DNA of 64,000 bases from Labilibaculum filiforme (GCF_002843315.1 NZ_MVDD01000006.1:148001-212000); one strand, 5' to 3'. Numbered from the stretch's first letter, positions 48,352-57,402 are shown. The notes: generated from the sequence alone by a model not told the origin. Numbers and translations are program-made.

Positions 48352-49221
48352 TTAAAATTTGTAAGCCAATCCAATCCCTACAATTTCTTTAAACTGAATT
48401 TTTGGACCTTTTCCTTCGTAATCAATATCATCATCATATACTAAGGTTGTATTAACGGTAGCAGTTAAGTAATCATTAACTTTCATATTAATCATCACAT
48501 CCCACAATACATCAATATTTCCAAAACTATCCGAGTAATTGGTAAATAAATCTAAAGTACTCTTCAAACTTACATTTTTCATGATATCCTTTTTCAAGGT
48601 CATTTTTGAAAAGGCACCAAACTCTCCTCTAAATTTATCACCTGGATCAACTCCATAAGCACCAGCATCCGATAAATCATCATCGTTAACAACAGTCATT
48701 TTTGAAGTTAAGGGAGACAGGTAAGCTGAAAACACATCGTTTGGTTTGTAATCCATACCTAATGATAATGTAAGATACGCTAGCGCCAAAAAATTTGATA
48801 CTTTCACATCATCCACACCATCGGTATTCGAATATTTATATCCTTTCGCAAATTGTGTTTTAAAATCTAATAATGCACTATAATACCAATGTCCTCCGTT
48901 CTTATGTCCAAATTTGGTAGTAAAATCAATTTTATCGATACTTTTACGAACGCCTTGATCGCCTTGTTTAATCATACCATACTCTAAATTTAGAGTGTTT
49001 TCCCAACTATTCTTTCCTTTGTTATAATTAGAAAATAAATTTAATAATGCATTGGTAGATATTGCATTATCACCACCACCCGACCAATTGGTAAGAGAGG
49101 TTTGAGAAAAAGTAATTGAAGCAAGTCCTCCTTTTTTCCAGTAAGAGGTATCTTGTTTTTCCTGTGCGGAAACGAATATAGCCATGCAAACAAATAACAG
49201 GGCAAAAGTAATTTTTTTCAT
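48352..49221 (-). CDS. DUF3078 outer-membrane protein
   Basis: A 289-residue exported protein with a signal peptide (1-19, ending FVSAQ). The mature part begins YWKKGGLASITFSQTSLTNW and continues GGGDNAISTNALLNLFSNY, the DUF3078 signature, followed by amphipathic strands and a C-terminal aromatic end (LAYKF) as in outer-membrane barrels. The family is widespread in Bacteroidota with no assigned function. It stands alone. Confidence 0.88.
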   Translation of the reverse strand: MKKITFALLFVCMAIFVSAQEKQDTSYWKKGGLASITFSQTSLTNWSGGGDNAISTNALLNLFSNYNKGKNSWENTLNLEYGMIKQGDQGVRKSIDKIDFTTKFGHKNGGHWYYSALLDFKTQFAKGYKYSNTDGVDDVKVSNFLALAYLTLSLGMDYKPNDVFSAYLSPLTSKMTVVNDDDLSDAGAYGVDPGDKFRGEFGAFSKMTLKKDIMKNVSLKSTLDLFTNYSDSFGNIDVLWDVMINMKVNDYLTATVNTTLVYDDDIDYEGKGPKIQFKEIVGIGLAYKF

Positions 49222-49365
49222 CTTTCAAAAATTTTAGGTTCTTACATAATAGATCTCATAAATAAGATCATTACTTATATTCAATCTAAGTTAGTTATTT
49301 TTTTATCCCAAAAAAATACATAACTAAATTTAGGTGTTAAATTATTTGCAATTCATCAGGTACAA

Positions 49366-49396
49366 TTGGCACTAAGCCAAAAATTGAATACTTTTG
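49366..49396 (+). promoter_or_regulatory. Probable mnmA promoter
   Basis: TTGG (49366-49369), 19 bp, then an exact TACTTTTG box (49389-49396). The predicted transcription start near 49403 excludes the upstream TTG codon at 49401 as translation start. Confidence 0.6.
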
Positions 49397-49424
49397 CATC
49401 TTGAAAAACAAGGATTTATTAGTG

Positions 49425-50597
49425 ATGAAGAAAAAAGTTGTAATCGGATTATCGGGTGGAGTGGATTCTAGTGTTGCTGCACATTTATTGATTGAGCAGG
49501 GATACGAGGTGGAAGCACTTTTTATGCAGAACTGGAACGATACCGTTGGGTTAAAATCAGAAGAATGCCCATTTGAAGAAGATGTTCTATTTGCTCAGAT
49601 GGTAGCTAAAAAGTTAGGAATACCATTTCATTTTGTAGATTTAAGCGTAGAATACCGCGCGAAAGTAATTGATTACATGTTTGCCGAATATGAAAAAGGA
49701 CGTACTCCTAATCCGGACGTACTATGTAATCGTGAAATTAAATTTGATGTATTCCTGAAAAAAGCTCTTGAGCTTGGAGCAGATTATGTGGCTACAGGTC
49801 ACTATTGTCAAAAGGAAACTATTATAAAAGATGGCAAAGAAATTCACCGATTAATTGCCGGAGAGGACAACAATAAAGATCAAAGTTATTTCCTGTGCCA
49901 GTTATCGCAGGAACAACTGTCAAAAGCAATGTTTCCTATCGGACACATTATAAAACCTGAGGTTCGGGAAATTGCCCGTCGCGAAAAAATGGCTTCTGCC
50001 GAGAAAAAAGATTCACAAGGCATCTGCTTTGTAGGTAAGGTTGATTTACCTGTATTCTTGCAGCAAAAGCTAAAAGCGATGAAAGGCAATATTATTGAAA
50101 TTATGGCCGATAAGGCGGATGAAATCATCCCAAAATCTGAAGCTTTAGCGGATATTTCAGCACCATATCATTTTAAACCAGAACACGGAACAGTAGTAGG
50201 AGAACACAATGGTGCCCATTTCTTTACTGTTGGTCAGAGAAAAGGTTTAAATGTTGGAGGAAAAAAAGAACCTTTGTTCGTGATTGGAACCGATGTGGTG
50301 AAAAACATTGTTTACGTAGGCATGGGACATGGCCATCCTCTATTGGCAAGAAAAGCGCTGTTCATTCCAAAAAGTGAAGTGCACTGGATTCGCGAAGATT
50401 TAATGCCAACCGAAGAATGTGAAAGAAGATACGATATCAGAATAAGATATAGACAGCCTTTGCAAAAGGGAACTATCTATTTTAAAGAAGAAGGCATTTA
50501 TATTCTGTTCGATGAAGCACAACGTGCGGTGGTTTCGGGACAATTTGCTGCCTGGTACGAAAAAGAAGAACTACTTGGTTCGGGAGTGATTGACTAA
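49425..50597 (+). CDS. mnmA: tRNA 2-thiouridine(34) synthase
   Basis: Thiolates U34 of Lys, Glu and Gln tRNAs. The 390-residue protein from the ATG at 49425 has the PP-loop [17 protein letters not shown], the first catalytic cysteine in [21 protein letters not shown], the second cysteine in [10 protein letters not shown] and the C-terminal RIRYRQPL barrel region ending near [10 protein letters not shown]. Both cysteines are present. The shorter start is supported by the promoter box just upstream. It is a single gene with a bidirectional terminator. Confidence 0.96.
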   Translation: MKKKVVIGLSGGVDSSVAAHLLIEQGYEVEALFMQNWNDTVGLKSEECPFEEDVLFAQMVAKKLGIPFHFVDLSVEYRAKVIDYMFAEYEKGRTPNPDVLCNREIKFDVFLKKALELGADYVATGHYCQKETIIKDGKEIHRLIAGEDNNKDQSYFLCQLSQEQLSKAMFPIGHIIKPEVREIARREKMASAEKKDSQGICFVGKVDLPVFLQQKLKAMKGNIIEIMADKADEIIPKSEALADISAPYHFKPEHGTVVGEHNGAHFFTVGQRKGLNVGGKKEPLFVIGTDVVKNIVYVGMGHGHPLLARKALFIPKSEVHWIREDLMPTEECERRYDIRIRYRQPLQKGTIYFKEEGIYILFDEAQRAVVSGQFAAWYEKEELLGSGVID

Positions 50598-50621
50598 AGA
50601 ATTGAATTTAACTAGATACAG

Positions 50622-50657
50622 AAAAGGCTGTTCATTTCATTTTGAACAGCCTTTTTT
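50622..50657. terminator. Bidirectional terminator after mnmA
   Basis: AAAAGGCTGTTCA (50622-50634) and TGAACAGCCTTTT (50643-50655) form a 13-bp perfect stem with an 8-nt loop and flanking A and T runs, between convergent genes. Confidence 0.92.
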
Positions 50658-50676
50658 ATTTTCTCTTAAAAATACT

Positions 50677-51306
50677 TTACTTCTTCCGCTTTTGGTATAC
50701 GTACACAAAAAACTCTACAGCAGCTATGAACAACAACGTGTAGCCGAACAGCTCACATCCCTCTTCTACCGCATTTTTGACCCATCTTTGCACAGGTTCA
50801 AGTGTTTCCACATCAAATAATGCTCTCCAAACATTCTTTGTTCCAAATAATCGAGAAAAAACAAATACGCACAAAAAACCTGCAGTAAATACACCAAATG
50901 CAGGAGTAGAGAAAAACTCTTCCAGATTTTCCCAAATTTGCTTTTTCTGACGATAAACCAAAAATACTGAAACTAACAAAACTACCATGGCAAAAGGGAA
51001 CCACGCACCATGATAAATCTGATCGAAATACACATCCAATTCTCTTATTAAAGCAACCATAGCACCTCCTCCAAAAAGGTAGGATATCGCCTTATGTGAA
51101 TTGGAACGAATACCGGCCAAAATAAAAATTAAACTTGTTAACAACAAAAATAATTCTTGCATCCATTCGGTTTGAGAATTTTCTCCAAACTTAAGACCAT
51201 CGATAATAATTGCAGCATCACTTTTTATTATTAATGCAGCAGCTACAACTGGAATAGCATACAATACTACTCGAAAAGCAGCGTAAATAATTGGCTTTAG
51301 ATTCAT
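50677..51306 (-). CDS. Integral membrane protein of unknown function
   Basis: A 209-residue protein with about six membrane helices, for example VVLYAIPVVAAALIIK, LFLLLTSLIFILAGI and FGYTLLFIAAVEFFVYVY. Conserved-looking polar residues sit in GGGAMVALIRELDVYFDQ and NAVEEGCELFGY. I do not recognise a family. It is the last of three genes in one direction after a diacylglycerol-kinase-like and a PAP2 gene, which hints at a membrane-lipid setting, but the 71-bp gap leaves cotranscription open. Confidence 0.75.
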   Translation of the reverse strand: MNLKPIIYAAFRVVLYAIPVVAAALIIKSDAAIIIDGLKFGENSQTEWMQELFLLLTSLIFILAGIRSNSHKAISYLFGGGAMVALIRELDVYFDQIYHGAWFPFAMVVLLVSVFLVYRQKKQIWENLEEFFSTPAFGVFTAGFLCVFVFSRLFGTKNVWRALFDVETLEPVQRWVKNAVEEGCELFGYTLLFIAAVEFFVYVYQKRKK

Positions 51307-51377
51307 CGTTATTAGATATTTATGATAATTTTTAAACTATTTTATTTCATTAAAGACTCTTCTCTTCCCTACATTTT

Positions 51378-52055
51378 TCAACGATTAAAACAAAAATATA
51401 CAGAAAAGGCCATCATTACGAATTGCAAAGTTCCGATTAAAGAAATTTGATATATTCTAGCAATGGGATATGTTTCTTCTACTGGTTTTTTAATTAAACT
51501 AGTTTGAAAGTACCTTTTCAACAAAAAATATCCTAAATAAGCCATTACAATTCCAATTAAAGCTCCTCCAATAATATCACCTGGGTAATGTACTCCCAAA
51601 TAAATACGGGAATAGGATATAATTACTGCCCAAAATACAAGAAAGTAAGTTGTAAGCCTATCCTTTACAATTAAACTTACCAAAACAGCCAAACCAAAAG
51701 CATTCGCTGCATGAGATGAAACAAAACCATATTTTCCTCCTGTGTAACCTTGTACTAAATTTACTAAATGACTAAACTCAGGATCTCTGGATGGTCTAAA
51801 TCGTTTAAATATTGGCTTAAATATGCCTGAGGCTATTTGATCACTTACAACAACTACAAAAATTAAACTTAAAAGAATTATTCCACCCTTTTTCCATCCA
51901 AATATATTCACAATACAAGAGGCAAGTACTATATAGAACACATACCACATTTCTTTTTCAGAAATTAGTCGCATTAAATAATCCCAAAAATAATTTTGCT
52001 GGCCATTTAACAATAATAGCAACTCCCTATCTAAATTTAGTAACCAATCTAACAT
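51378..52055 (-). CDS. PAP2-family phosphatase
   Basis: A 225-residue membrane phosphatase with about five or six helices. The three-part phosphatidic acid phosphatase site is complete: KPIFKRFRP (KX6RP), GFVSSHAANAFG (variant of PSGH, with His) and SRIYLGVHYPGD (SRX5HX3D). Such enzymes act on phosphatidate, undecaprenyl diphosphate or lipid A phosphates. It lies 22 bp downstream of a diacylglycerol-kinase-like gene, so a joint role in phosphatidate/diacylglycerol turnover or undecaprenyl phosphate recycling is plausible. Confidence 0.9.
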   Translation of the reverse strand: MLDWLLNLDRELLLLLNGQQNYFWDYLMRLISEKEMWYVFYIVLASCIVNIFGWKKGGIILLSLIFVVVVSDQIASGIFKPIFKRFRPSRDPEFSHLVNLVQGYTGGKYGFVSSHAANAFGLAVLVSLIVKDRLTTYFLVFWAVIISYSRIYLGVHYPGDIIGGALIGIVMAYLGYFLLKRYFQTSLIKKPVEETYPIARIYQISLIGTLQFVMMAFSVYFCFNR

Positions 52056-52077
52056 ATTTTCTATTTTTATACTTTTA

Positions 52078-52947
52078 CTACTTCATTTGTACTACTTCAA
52101 TCTGTTTCAGAATTTCAACATTCAAAGTCTCTGCTAGAGCTTTAGGCTCCCCATCCACATGATATGTTTCCGAATTAGAATCGATTACCAAATTGTTTAC
52201 TTTTACAAACTGGACATATTTAGAATTCTTCAATTTTCCTAAAAACAAACGAATTACAAAACCCGGTACTACATAAAAGGGAATTTTTTTTATCAAAACC
52301 AAATCGAGCAAACCATCGTTGTAGATTGCCCCTGGTGCAATTAAAGCATTGTTTCCAAATTGTCGTGTATTTGCGATGTTAATCATGTGGTACTTTCCTT
52401 CAATAACAGAACCATCAAAAGTAACTTTCGCTTGTATCGGTTTGTATTTTATTAGTGCCTGAATGGTACAATAAACATAGGTCTTTAGTCCGCGAGTAGG
52501 CATTTTATCGAACTCATTAGCCACATAACTATCAAAACCCAAACCAAGCATATTACAGCTCAACTCATTATTTACTTTTAGAAGGTCGACCATTTCGGTT
52601 TCCCCTTTCAAAATTTTATTCAATAGTTTTTTGATATCCCCGGTAAAACCAAGTTCGCGAGCAAAACCATTGCCCGACCCATTGGGCAAAACTGCCAATT
52701 TAAGATTTGGATAACGTACCAAATATTTAAGCGTGGTATTGATTGTTCCGTCTCCTCCACAAATAATTAGCACCTTATATTTTTCACATTTAGTGGTAAG
52801 AAACACATCAAATTCTTCGAGAGAATTACTAATGAAATAATCAACTTCGGGAGCAATTTGAATAAACTTACGAAGAATTTTACTTGATTTTGTACCTGAA
52901 TGAGGGTTGATAACAAAAATGATATCCTGTAAGGTAATTTTTTTCAT
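52078..52947 (-). CDS. Diacylglycerol kinase-family lipid kinase
   Basis: A 289-residue enzyme of the DgkB/YegS type. It has the start DIIFVINPHSGTKSS, the nucleotide loop ICGGDGTINTTL, the glycine-rich VLPNGSGNGFARELG and the C-terminal NDGLLDLVLIKK with the VDGEPKAL motif. These enzymes phosphorylate diacylglycerol or other lipid hydroxyls at the membrane surface. The PAP2 phosphatase directly downstream catalyses the reverse kind of reaction. It lies 88 bp after the nucleotidyltransferase gene. Confidence 0.92.
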   Translation of the reverse strand: MKKITLQDIIFVINPHSGTKSSKILRKFIQIAPEVDYFISNSLEEFDVFLTTKCEKYKVLIICGGDGTINTTLKYLVRYPNLKLAVLPNGSGNGFARELGFTGDIKKLLNKILKGETEMVDLLKVNNELSCNMLGLGFDSYVANEFDKMPTRGLKTYVYCTIQALIKYKPIQAKVTFDGSVIEGKYHMINIANTRQFGNNALIAPGAIYNDGLLDLVLIKKIPFYVVPGFVIRLFLGKLKNSKYVQFVKVNNLVIDSNSETYHVDGEPKALAETLNVEILKQIEVVQMK

Positions 52948-53035
52948 ATTTACTATTGGCCTTTGCCTCTATATCTTTTTTTCATGAGAAATAACACCAT
53001 CCTCATTTAATAATTCCCAGCCAAAAGTAGATAAT

Positions 53036-53758
53036 TTATTTTAGATGTTCCTCTGCCCAAGCCAAATCATCTGGTTTTCCAAGGTCTGACCATATTTTAG
53101 AATTATCTTTAAAAGCCAATATTTTTTCATTTTTAGCTAGGCGTAAATACAAATCGATAACGGAAAACTTACCTTCCTCAGTAATCAATGAAAACAGTTT
53201 ATAATCTAATAAATGAATTCCACTAAAAGCCAGATGTTCCGATTTAGTCATCTCTTTCCTGGCCACCTTTATTTCTCCGGTTTTACAATTTTCCCATCCG
53301 GTTAATTGATTATCCTTGTTAAAATATAAATAGCGACTACTAGATCGTTCTCGCATCACCATACTTACCAATGCTCCGGTAAGCTTGTGAAAATTAATCA
53401 GCTCTGTTAAATCCAAGGATGAATAAACATCAACATTATAGATTAAAACTGGTGCTCCAGGAATAAATAAACCTGCTGCCTTCTTCAATCCTCCTCCTGT
53501 ATCCAACAATTCTTCCCTTTCATCTGAAATGCGGATATCTGCACCAAAATTGTTATTTGCATGAAGAAATTCCTCAATTAGATCGGCATAATGGTGCACA
53601 TTAATAACAATACGATCCACTTTTAATTCTATTAGCTTCCGAATTGCTCTTTCTAAAAGTGGCTTTCCTCCTAGTTCAACCAAAGCTTTGGGTTTTGAAT
53701 CGGTATAAGGTTTTAAACGAGTGCCTAAACCCGCCGCAAAAATCATAGCATTTAACAT
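53036..53758 (-). CDS. Sugar-1-phosphate nucleotidyltransferase (MurU-like)
   Basis: A 240-residue single-domain NTP-transferase: FAAGLGTRLKPYTDSKPKAL at the start (nucleotide binding), VELGGKPLLERAI, the metal Asp in LIYNVDVYSSLDL and a C-terminal KIWSDLGKPDDL. The short length and absence of an acyltransferase tail match MurU (MurNAc-1-phosphate uridylyltransferase), the partner of the kinase AmgK in Pseudomonas cell-wall recycling. Here it is downstream of an AmgK-like kinase fusion with only a small Cys-rich gene between them, which makes this role the best guess; GDP-heptose or GlcNAc-1-P use is not excluded. Confidence 0.82.
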   Translation of the reverse strand: MLNAMIFAAGLGTRLKPYTDSKPKALVELGGKPLLERAIRKLIELKVDRIVINVHHYADLIEEFLHANNNFGADIRISDEREELLDTGGGLKKAAGLFIPGAPVLIYNVDVYSSLDLTELINFHKLTGALVSMVMRERSSSRYLYFNKDNQLTGWENCKTGEIKVARKEMTKSEHLAFSGIHLLDYKLFSLITEEGKFSVIDLYLRLAKNEKILAFKDNSKIWSDLGKPDDLAWAEEHLK

Positions 53759-53818
53759 CCTATTTAATTAAGAATTATAAATTAATAATGGAGAATTATT
53801 ATTCTCAAAAAGTTACAT

Positions 53819-53959
53819 TCAGCTAAGCTTCTTTATTGGTTTGCATAGTTTTTTTGCCATTTTGGCAATCCTGTTGCATTTTTTGCAAACAAAATTCTCC
53901 GAATCGCATACTTTTTCTGCATATTCCTTCGGTGATAATTTACAACGTTTCTTGCCCAT
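53819..53959 (-). CDS. 46-residue Cys- and Lys-rich small protein
   Basis: A 47-codon frame (with stop) starting at the ATG at 53959, one base after the stop of the kinase-RapZ gene and upstream of the MurU-like gene. The product starts MGKKRCKLSPKEYAEKVCD and has five cysteines (6, 18, 25, 28, 39), including a CKKC knuckle in FVCKKCNRIAKMAKKLCKP, and 12 lysines. Tight spacing, a sensible metal-ligand pattern (CX2C with flanking Cys) and strong basic bias speak for a real gene. I recognise no family; a zinc-ribbon-like, perhaps nucleic-acid-binding, protein is a guess. Confidence 0.65.
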   Translation of the reverse strand: MGKKRCKLSPKEYAEKVCDSENFVCKKCNRIAKMAKKLCKPIKKLS

Positions 53960-53960
53960 A

Positions 53961-55400
53961 CTAGCTTCCTTCTATTTCTCTCTCGATGTGACGTAAACTG
54001 ATATTTACATCAAACTTTTCACGCAAATGTTTTGCCAAACTCTCTGCCGAAAAAACGGAACGATGCCTCCCACCTGTACAACCAAAATTCACTTGTAAAT
54101 TGGCAAAGTTGCGACTAATATATTTATCAACACTCATATCTACAATACTATAAACGGAGCTTAAAAATTCCTCCATTTCACTGTGCTCTTTAAAAAATTC
54201 AATTACCGGCTGGTCTTTTCCTGTCATTTCTACATATTCCTGATATCTTCCAGGATTATGAATGGCTCGACAATCGAAAACAAAACCTCCACCGTTAGTC
54301 GTTTTATCTAAAGGAATTCCTCGGCGATACGAAAAACTATTTATTTCGACATGCAATTTTGGCTTTTCTTCTTTGCCTACACTTTTCAGAAAATCAGAAG
54401 AAATTACAGCTTTAAGAGCATTCAGCAATTCAGGTAATTCAACGGGAATATCCATTCTTTGCAAAATAGTTTCCAAATTTTTCAATGCGAAGGGAATTGA
54501 TTTTAAGAAGTGATCTTTTCTTTCGTAAAAACCTCTAAAACCATAGGCTCCCATTGCCTGCATGATACGAATTAAAACATAACCCTCGAAAAATGAAGTA
54601 AAAGCTTTTGAATCAACTTCCTGTACTTTTTGAATTTCCTCCAGATAAAATGCCAATAATTCATCTCTAACATCCTGTGGCAGATCGGCTTTGGCATCGT
54701 ACAACAAGGAAGCCAAATCGTATTGCAATGCTCCTTTTCTTCCTCCCTGATAATCGATAAACCAAGGCTCACCATTTACCAACATGATGTTTCTGGATTG
54801 AAAATCCCGATACAAAAAGTAATCGCGGGGAGCATCTAATAAATAATCCGAGAATTGCTGAAAATCATTCTCGAGTAATTGTTCATCGAATGGAATTTTT
54901 GCCAATTTCAGAAAATAGTATTTGAAATAATGTAAATCCCAAATCATCGATTGCTTATCGAAACTATCTCTGGGATAGCAAACCGAATAATCCAATCCAT
55001 TCTCTCCTTCTAGCTGAAAACGAACCAATTGAGAGATAATCTTTTTGTAAATTACGATTAGATCGGTGGCGAAACCTTCACCTATTCTCAAATGAAGTAT
55101 GTAATCGAATAAAGTTGTATTGCCTAAATCCTGTATAAGATAAATATCATGATCAAGATTCTCGCAGTATATTTCAGGAACAGATAAGCCTTTAGATTCA
55201 AAATGTTTACTAAAACTGATAAAAGCAATATTCTCCTTTTTATCAGCATTATAAACTCCAATAACCGTTCTCTTTTCTCCAACTAAGCGGATGTATTCAC
55301 GATAAGAACCTGATTGAGGTAAAATTTCTGTTTCAATTACTCTATCGTCAGCCCATTCTTCAAATAAATGAATTAGAGCAAGTTTAATTTCTTCTTTCAA
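53961..55400 (-). CDS. AmgK-like amino-sugar kinase fused to a RapZ C-terminal domain
   Basis: A 479-residue fusion. Residues about 1-320 are an aminoglycoside-phosphotransferase-fold kinase resembling AmgK: the catalytic loop YRDFQSRNIMLV (Tyr where most relatives have His) and the metal Asp in WFIDYQGGRKGALQYDLASL. Residues about 345-479 match the RapZ C-terminal domain, with FVFDCRAIHNPGRY and VNFGCTGGRHRSVFSAESLA; the N-terminal P-loop half of RapZ is absent. In E. coli that C-terminal domain binds glucosamine-6-phosphate. The start is TTG at 55400 because no ATG precedes the conserved part; a TAGATTTG box lies 44 bp upstream. A MurU-like gene follows. Confidence 0.88.
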   Translation of the reverse strand: MKEEIKLALIHLFEEWADDRVIETEILPQSGSYREYIRLVGEKRTVIGVYNADKKENIAFISFSKHFESKGLSVPEIYCENLDHDIYLIQDLGNTTLFDYILHLRIGEGFATDLIVIYKKIISQLVRFQLEGENGLDYSVCYPRDSFDKQSMIWDLHYFKYYFLKLAKIPFDEQLLENDFQQFSDYLLDAPRDYFLYRDFQSRNIMLVNGEPWFIDYQGGRKGALQYDLASLLYDAKADLPQDVRDELLAFYLEEIQKVQEVDSKAFTSFFEGYVLIRIMQAMGAYGFRGFYERKDHFLKSIPFALKNLETILQRMDIPVELPELLNALKAVISSDFLKSVGKEEKPKLHVEINSFSYRRGIPLDKTTNGGGFVFDCRAIHNPGRYQEYVEMTGKDQPVIEFFKEHSEMEEFLSSVYSIVDMSVDKYISRNFANLQVNFGCTGGRHRSVFSAESLAKHLREKFDVNISLRHIEREIEGS

Positions 55401-55443
55401 ATCGTATGTATTTTGATTGCCTAAAAGCGTTTTCTTATGAATA

Positions 55444-55451
55444 CAAATCTA
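55444..55451 (-). promoter_or_regulatory. Possible promoter of the kinase-RapZ operon
   Basis: Plus-strand CAAATCTA reads TAGATTTG on the minus strand, an exact TAnnTTTG box, 44 bp before the TTG start. No -33 TTTG at the expected distance. Confidence 0.35.
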
Positions 55452-55530
55452 CAAAAAGATCTTCTACCTACTGGTATGTGTTGGCTTACTAATCTTTCAA
55501 AAATTGATCCGTACCACTATCCAACTTATT

Positions 55531-56211
55531 CTAAGTTAAAAAGAGGTAACATAACAATACTTCTACCAACAAAGCGGGCAGCATATTTAAAATTTTTATT
55601 TTTTTTATTTCTAAGATACTAATTCCTAATCCTATAATAAGGACTCCACCAACTCCGGCCATTTCGGTGATAATGGTCTCGGGAATTACTTCGCCAAAAA
55701 CTGCTGCCAATAAGGTTAATCCTCCTTGATATATCAGTAAAGGAATTACCGAGAACAAAACTCCAATACCCATTACTGCCGCCAATGCAACTGCCGAAAA
55801 TCCATCCATCATCGATTTGGTAAGTAGCAAGGTTGGTTCTTTGCCCATTCCTTCCTCCATACTTCCTAAAATGGTCATCGCACCTAGACAGAACAACATG
55901 AATGAGGTAACAAAACCTGTAGAAAATTTATCATCCTTACTTCCTATTTTCCTCTTTAATAAGTCACTGAATTTTTCAACTCGCTCCTCTAAGCGTAAAA
56001 ATTCACCGATTAACGCCCCAACCACCAAACTAAATACCATCAGCAATAGTTCGTTGGCCTTTAGAGCCATACTTACCCCAAGGTATAAGGTGAAAATCCC
56101 AATGGCTTGGAAAACAATTTTAAACATTCGCTCAGGAATTCTGGTCCTAAATAAAAGGCCTAAACTTCCACCTATTAAAATGGCAACAACATTTACCAGG
56201 GTTCCGATCAT
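55531..56211 (-). CDS. DUF554 membrane protein
   Basis: A 226-residue protein with about six or seven hydrophobic segments, starting MIGTLVNVVAILIGGSLGLL as is usual for DUF554 (YdfK-like). Other family blocks are ALIGEFLRLEERVEKF, the FVTSFMLFCLGAMTILGSM stretch and KSMMDGFSAVALAA. It is probably a small transporter or channel; the function of the family is not established. It reads in the same direction as the kinase-RapZ gene but is 130 bp upstream of it, so cotranscription is uncertain. Confidence 0.9.
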   Translation of the reverse strand: MIGTLVNVVAILIGGSLGLLFRTRIPERMFKIVFQAIGIFTLYLGVSMALKANELLLMVFSLVVGALIGEFLRLEERVEKFSDLLKRKIGSKDDKFSTGFVTSFMLFCLGAMTILGSMEEGMGKEPTLLLTKSMMDGFSAVALAAVMGIGVLFSVIPLLIYQGGLTLLAAVFGEVIPETIITEMAGVGGVLIIGLGISILEIKKIKILNMLPALLVEVLLCYLFLT

Positions 56212-56282
56212 AAAATGATTTTATTTTTGAAAAACTAAATTTAATAGAAAATCAGCAAAAGAGGCGATTTAGACAAAAAAAA

Positions 56283-56309
56283 ACCGAAACCTAATAAATA
56301 GGTTCCGGT
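56283..56309 (-). terminator. Intrinsic terminator of the RhaT-like permease gene
   Basis: ACCGAAACCTA (56283-56293) pairs with TAGGTTCCGGT (56299-56309) with one mismatch and a 5-nt loop; on the minus strand a T-run of nine follows. It lies about 40 bp past the stop codon. Confidence 0.85.
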
Positions 56310-56346
56310 CTACTAGCGATAATATATACTAAATCAAAAAAATATA

Positions 56347-57360
56347 CTATAATACACCCTGACTATTACCCAAGGCAATAATTACAACACCAATAATCAT
56401 ACAAGCAAGTCCGATGTACAAATACAATCTTGCTTTTCCTGATGCTTTTACCCACTCTCTGGTTAGTAAACCACCAACAATTGCAACAGCAACGCAAATG
56501 GTATTAAATATTGCATATCCAACCGTATTGCCAGCTTTTCCAAGCTTGAATGCTGCGTAAGCAAAAGTTGCCGATGCTGCAAAATTTAAAATAGCCATAA
56601 CAAGAATAAGCAAAGTATTTTTTCCTAAATGTGGAGTTTTAAAATTTTTCCACAAGCCTTGTTGGGTTAATTTAACGATAAAATAAGGTGTTACAACCAA
56701 ACCTCCACATACATAAATTACAAACATCACTGCTACCGAAGTTACCCATTCTGGATTTCCTGTAGCTTGACAAGCTTCATGCAAATAAGGTCTTCCTACT
56801 GCGTTTGCAAAACTAAATCCTGTAGCTAATAAACCTCCAACTACAGCGATAACAATTCCTTTAGTCATGGATACCTTCTCTGTTGTACTATCTGACTTTT
56901 CATCAGACTCTCTAACCATACCGGCTTTTCCATTCACAATAACACCAACAAGAACAATGGCAATACCTACCAAAATATAAACAAGCACATTACTTGGAGG
57001 CAATCCATCCACCAAAAAAGGTAAAAGGGAACCAACTAATATTACGGTTCCAATAAAAATTGAAAAACCCAATGAAAGACCAATATAATTAATTGCCTTT
57101 CCCCACATCATAGCTCCTATTCCCCACATAACACTGGCGATAGCCATTTTCAATAAAATATCGGTTGGTATTCCACTAAGAACGCCTCCAAAACCTTTTA
57201 TTAGTAGCGCTGCAGAAATAATTGGGATTAAAAACATGTTTAACGTAAACATAAGTCCCCAGGTATTTTCAAAGGCAAAATCTTTCGTAAATTTCTCTGG
57301 TAAAGCATAGGTTCCCAGCATTATGCCGGCTATAATTGCCCATATAATTCCTTCAATCAT
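56347..57360 (-). CDS. RhaT-family sugar:proton symporter
   Basis: A 337-residue inner-membrane protein with ten predicted helices in the drug/metabolite transporter fold of RhaT (L-rhamnose:H+ symport). Typical segments are MIEGIIWAIIAGIMLGTYAL at the start, ENTWGLMFTLNM, MWGIGAMMWGKAINYIGLSL and FAYAAFKLGKAGNTVGYAIF. It is the last gene of the sugar cluster, 42 bp downstream of galM. The transported sugar need not be rhamnose; the cluster suggests a deoxy-hexose, hexose or acid sugar. It ends at a strong terminator. Confidence 0.88.
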   Translation of the reverse strand: MIEGIIWAIIAGIMLGTYALPEKFTKDFAFENTWGLMFTLNMFLIPIISAALLIKGFGGVLSGIPTDILLKMAIASVMWGIGAMMWGKAINYIGLSLGFSIFIGTVILVGSLLPFLVDGLPPSNVLVYILVGIAIVLVGVIVNGKAGMVRESDEKSDSTTEKVSMTKGIVIAVVGGLLATGFSFANAVGRPYLHEACQATGNPEWVTSVAVMFVIYVCGGLVVTPYFIVKLTQQGLWKNFKTPHLGKNTLLILVMAILNFAASATFAYAAFKLGKAGNTVGYAIFNTICVAVAIVGGLLTREWVKASGKARLYLYIGLACMIIGVVIIALGNSQGVL

Positions 57361-57402
57361 GATATTACTATTTTAGGTGATTAGCACTTGTTTATTATTG
57401 GA

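Noticed and set aside
50590-50820. 76-codon plus-strand frame after mnmA
   Set aside because: It runs through the strong bidirectional terminator and opposite the end of the membrane-protein gene.
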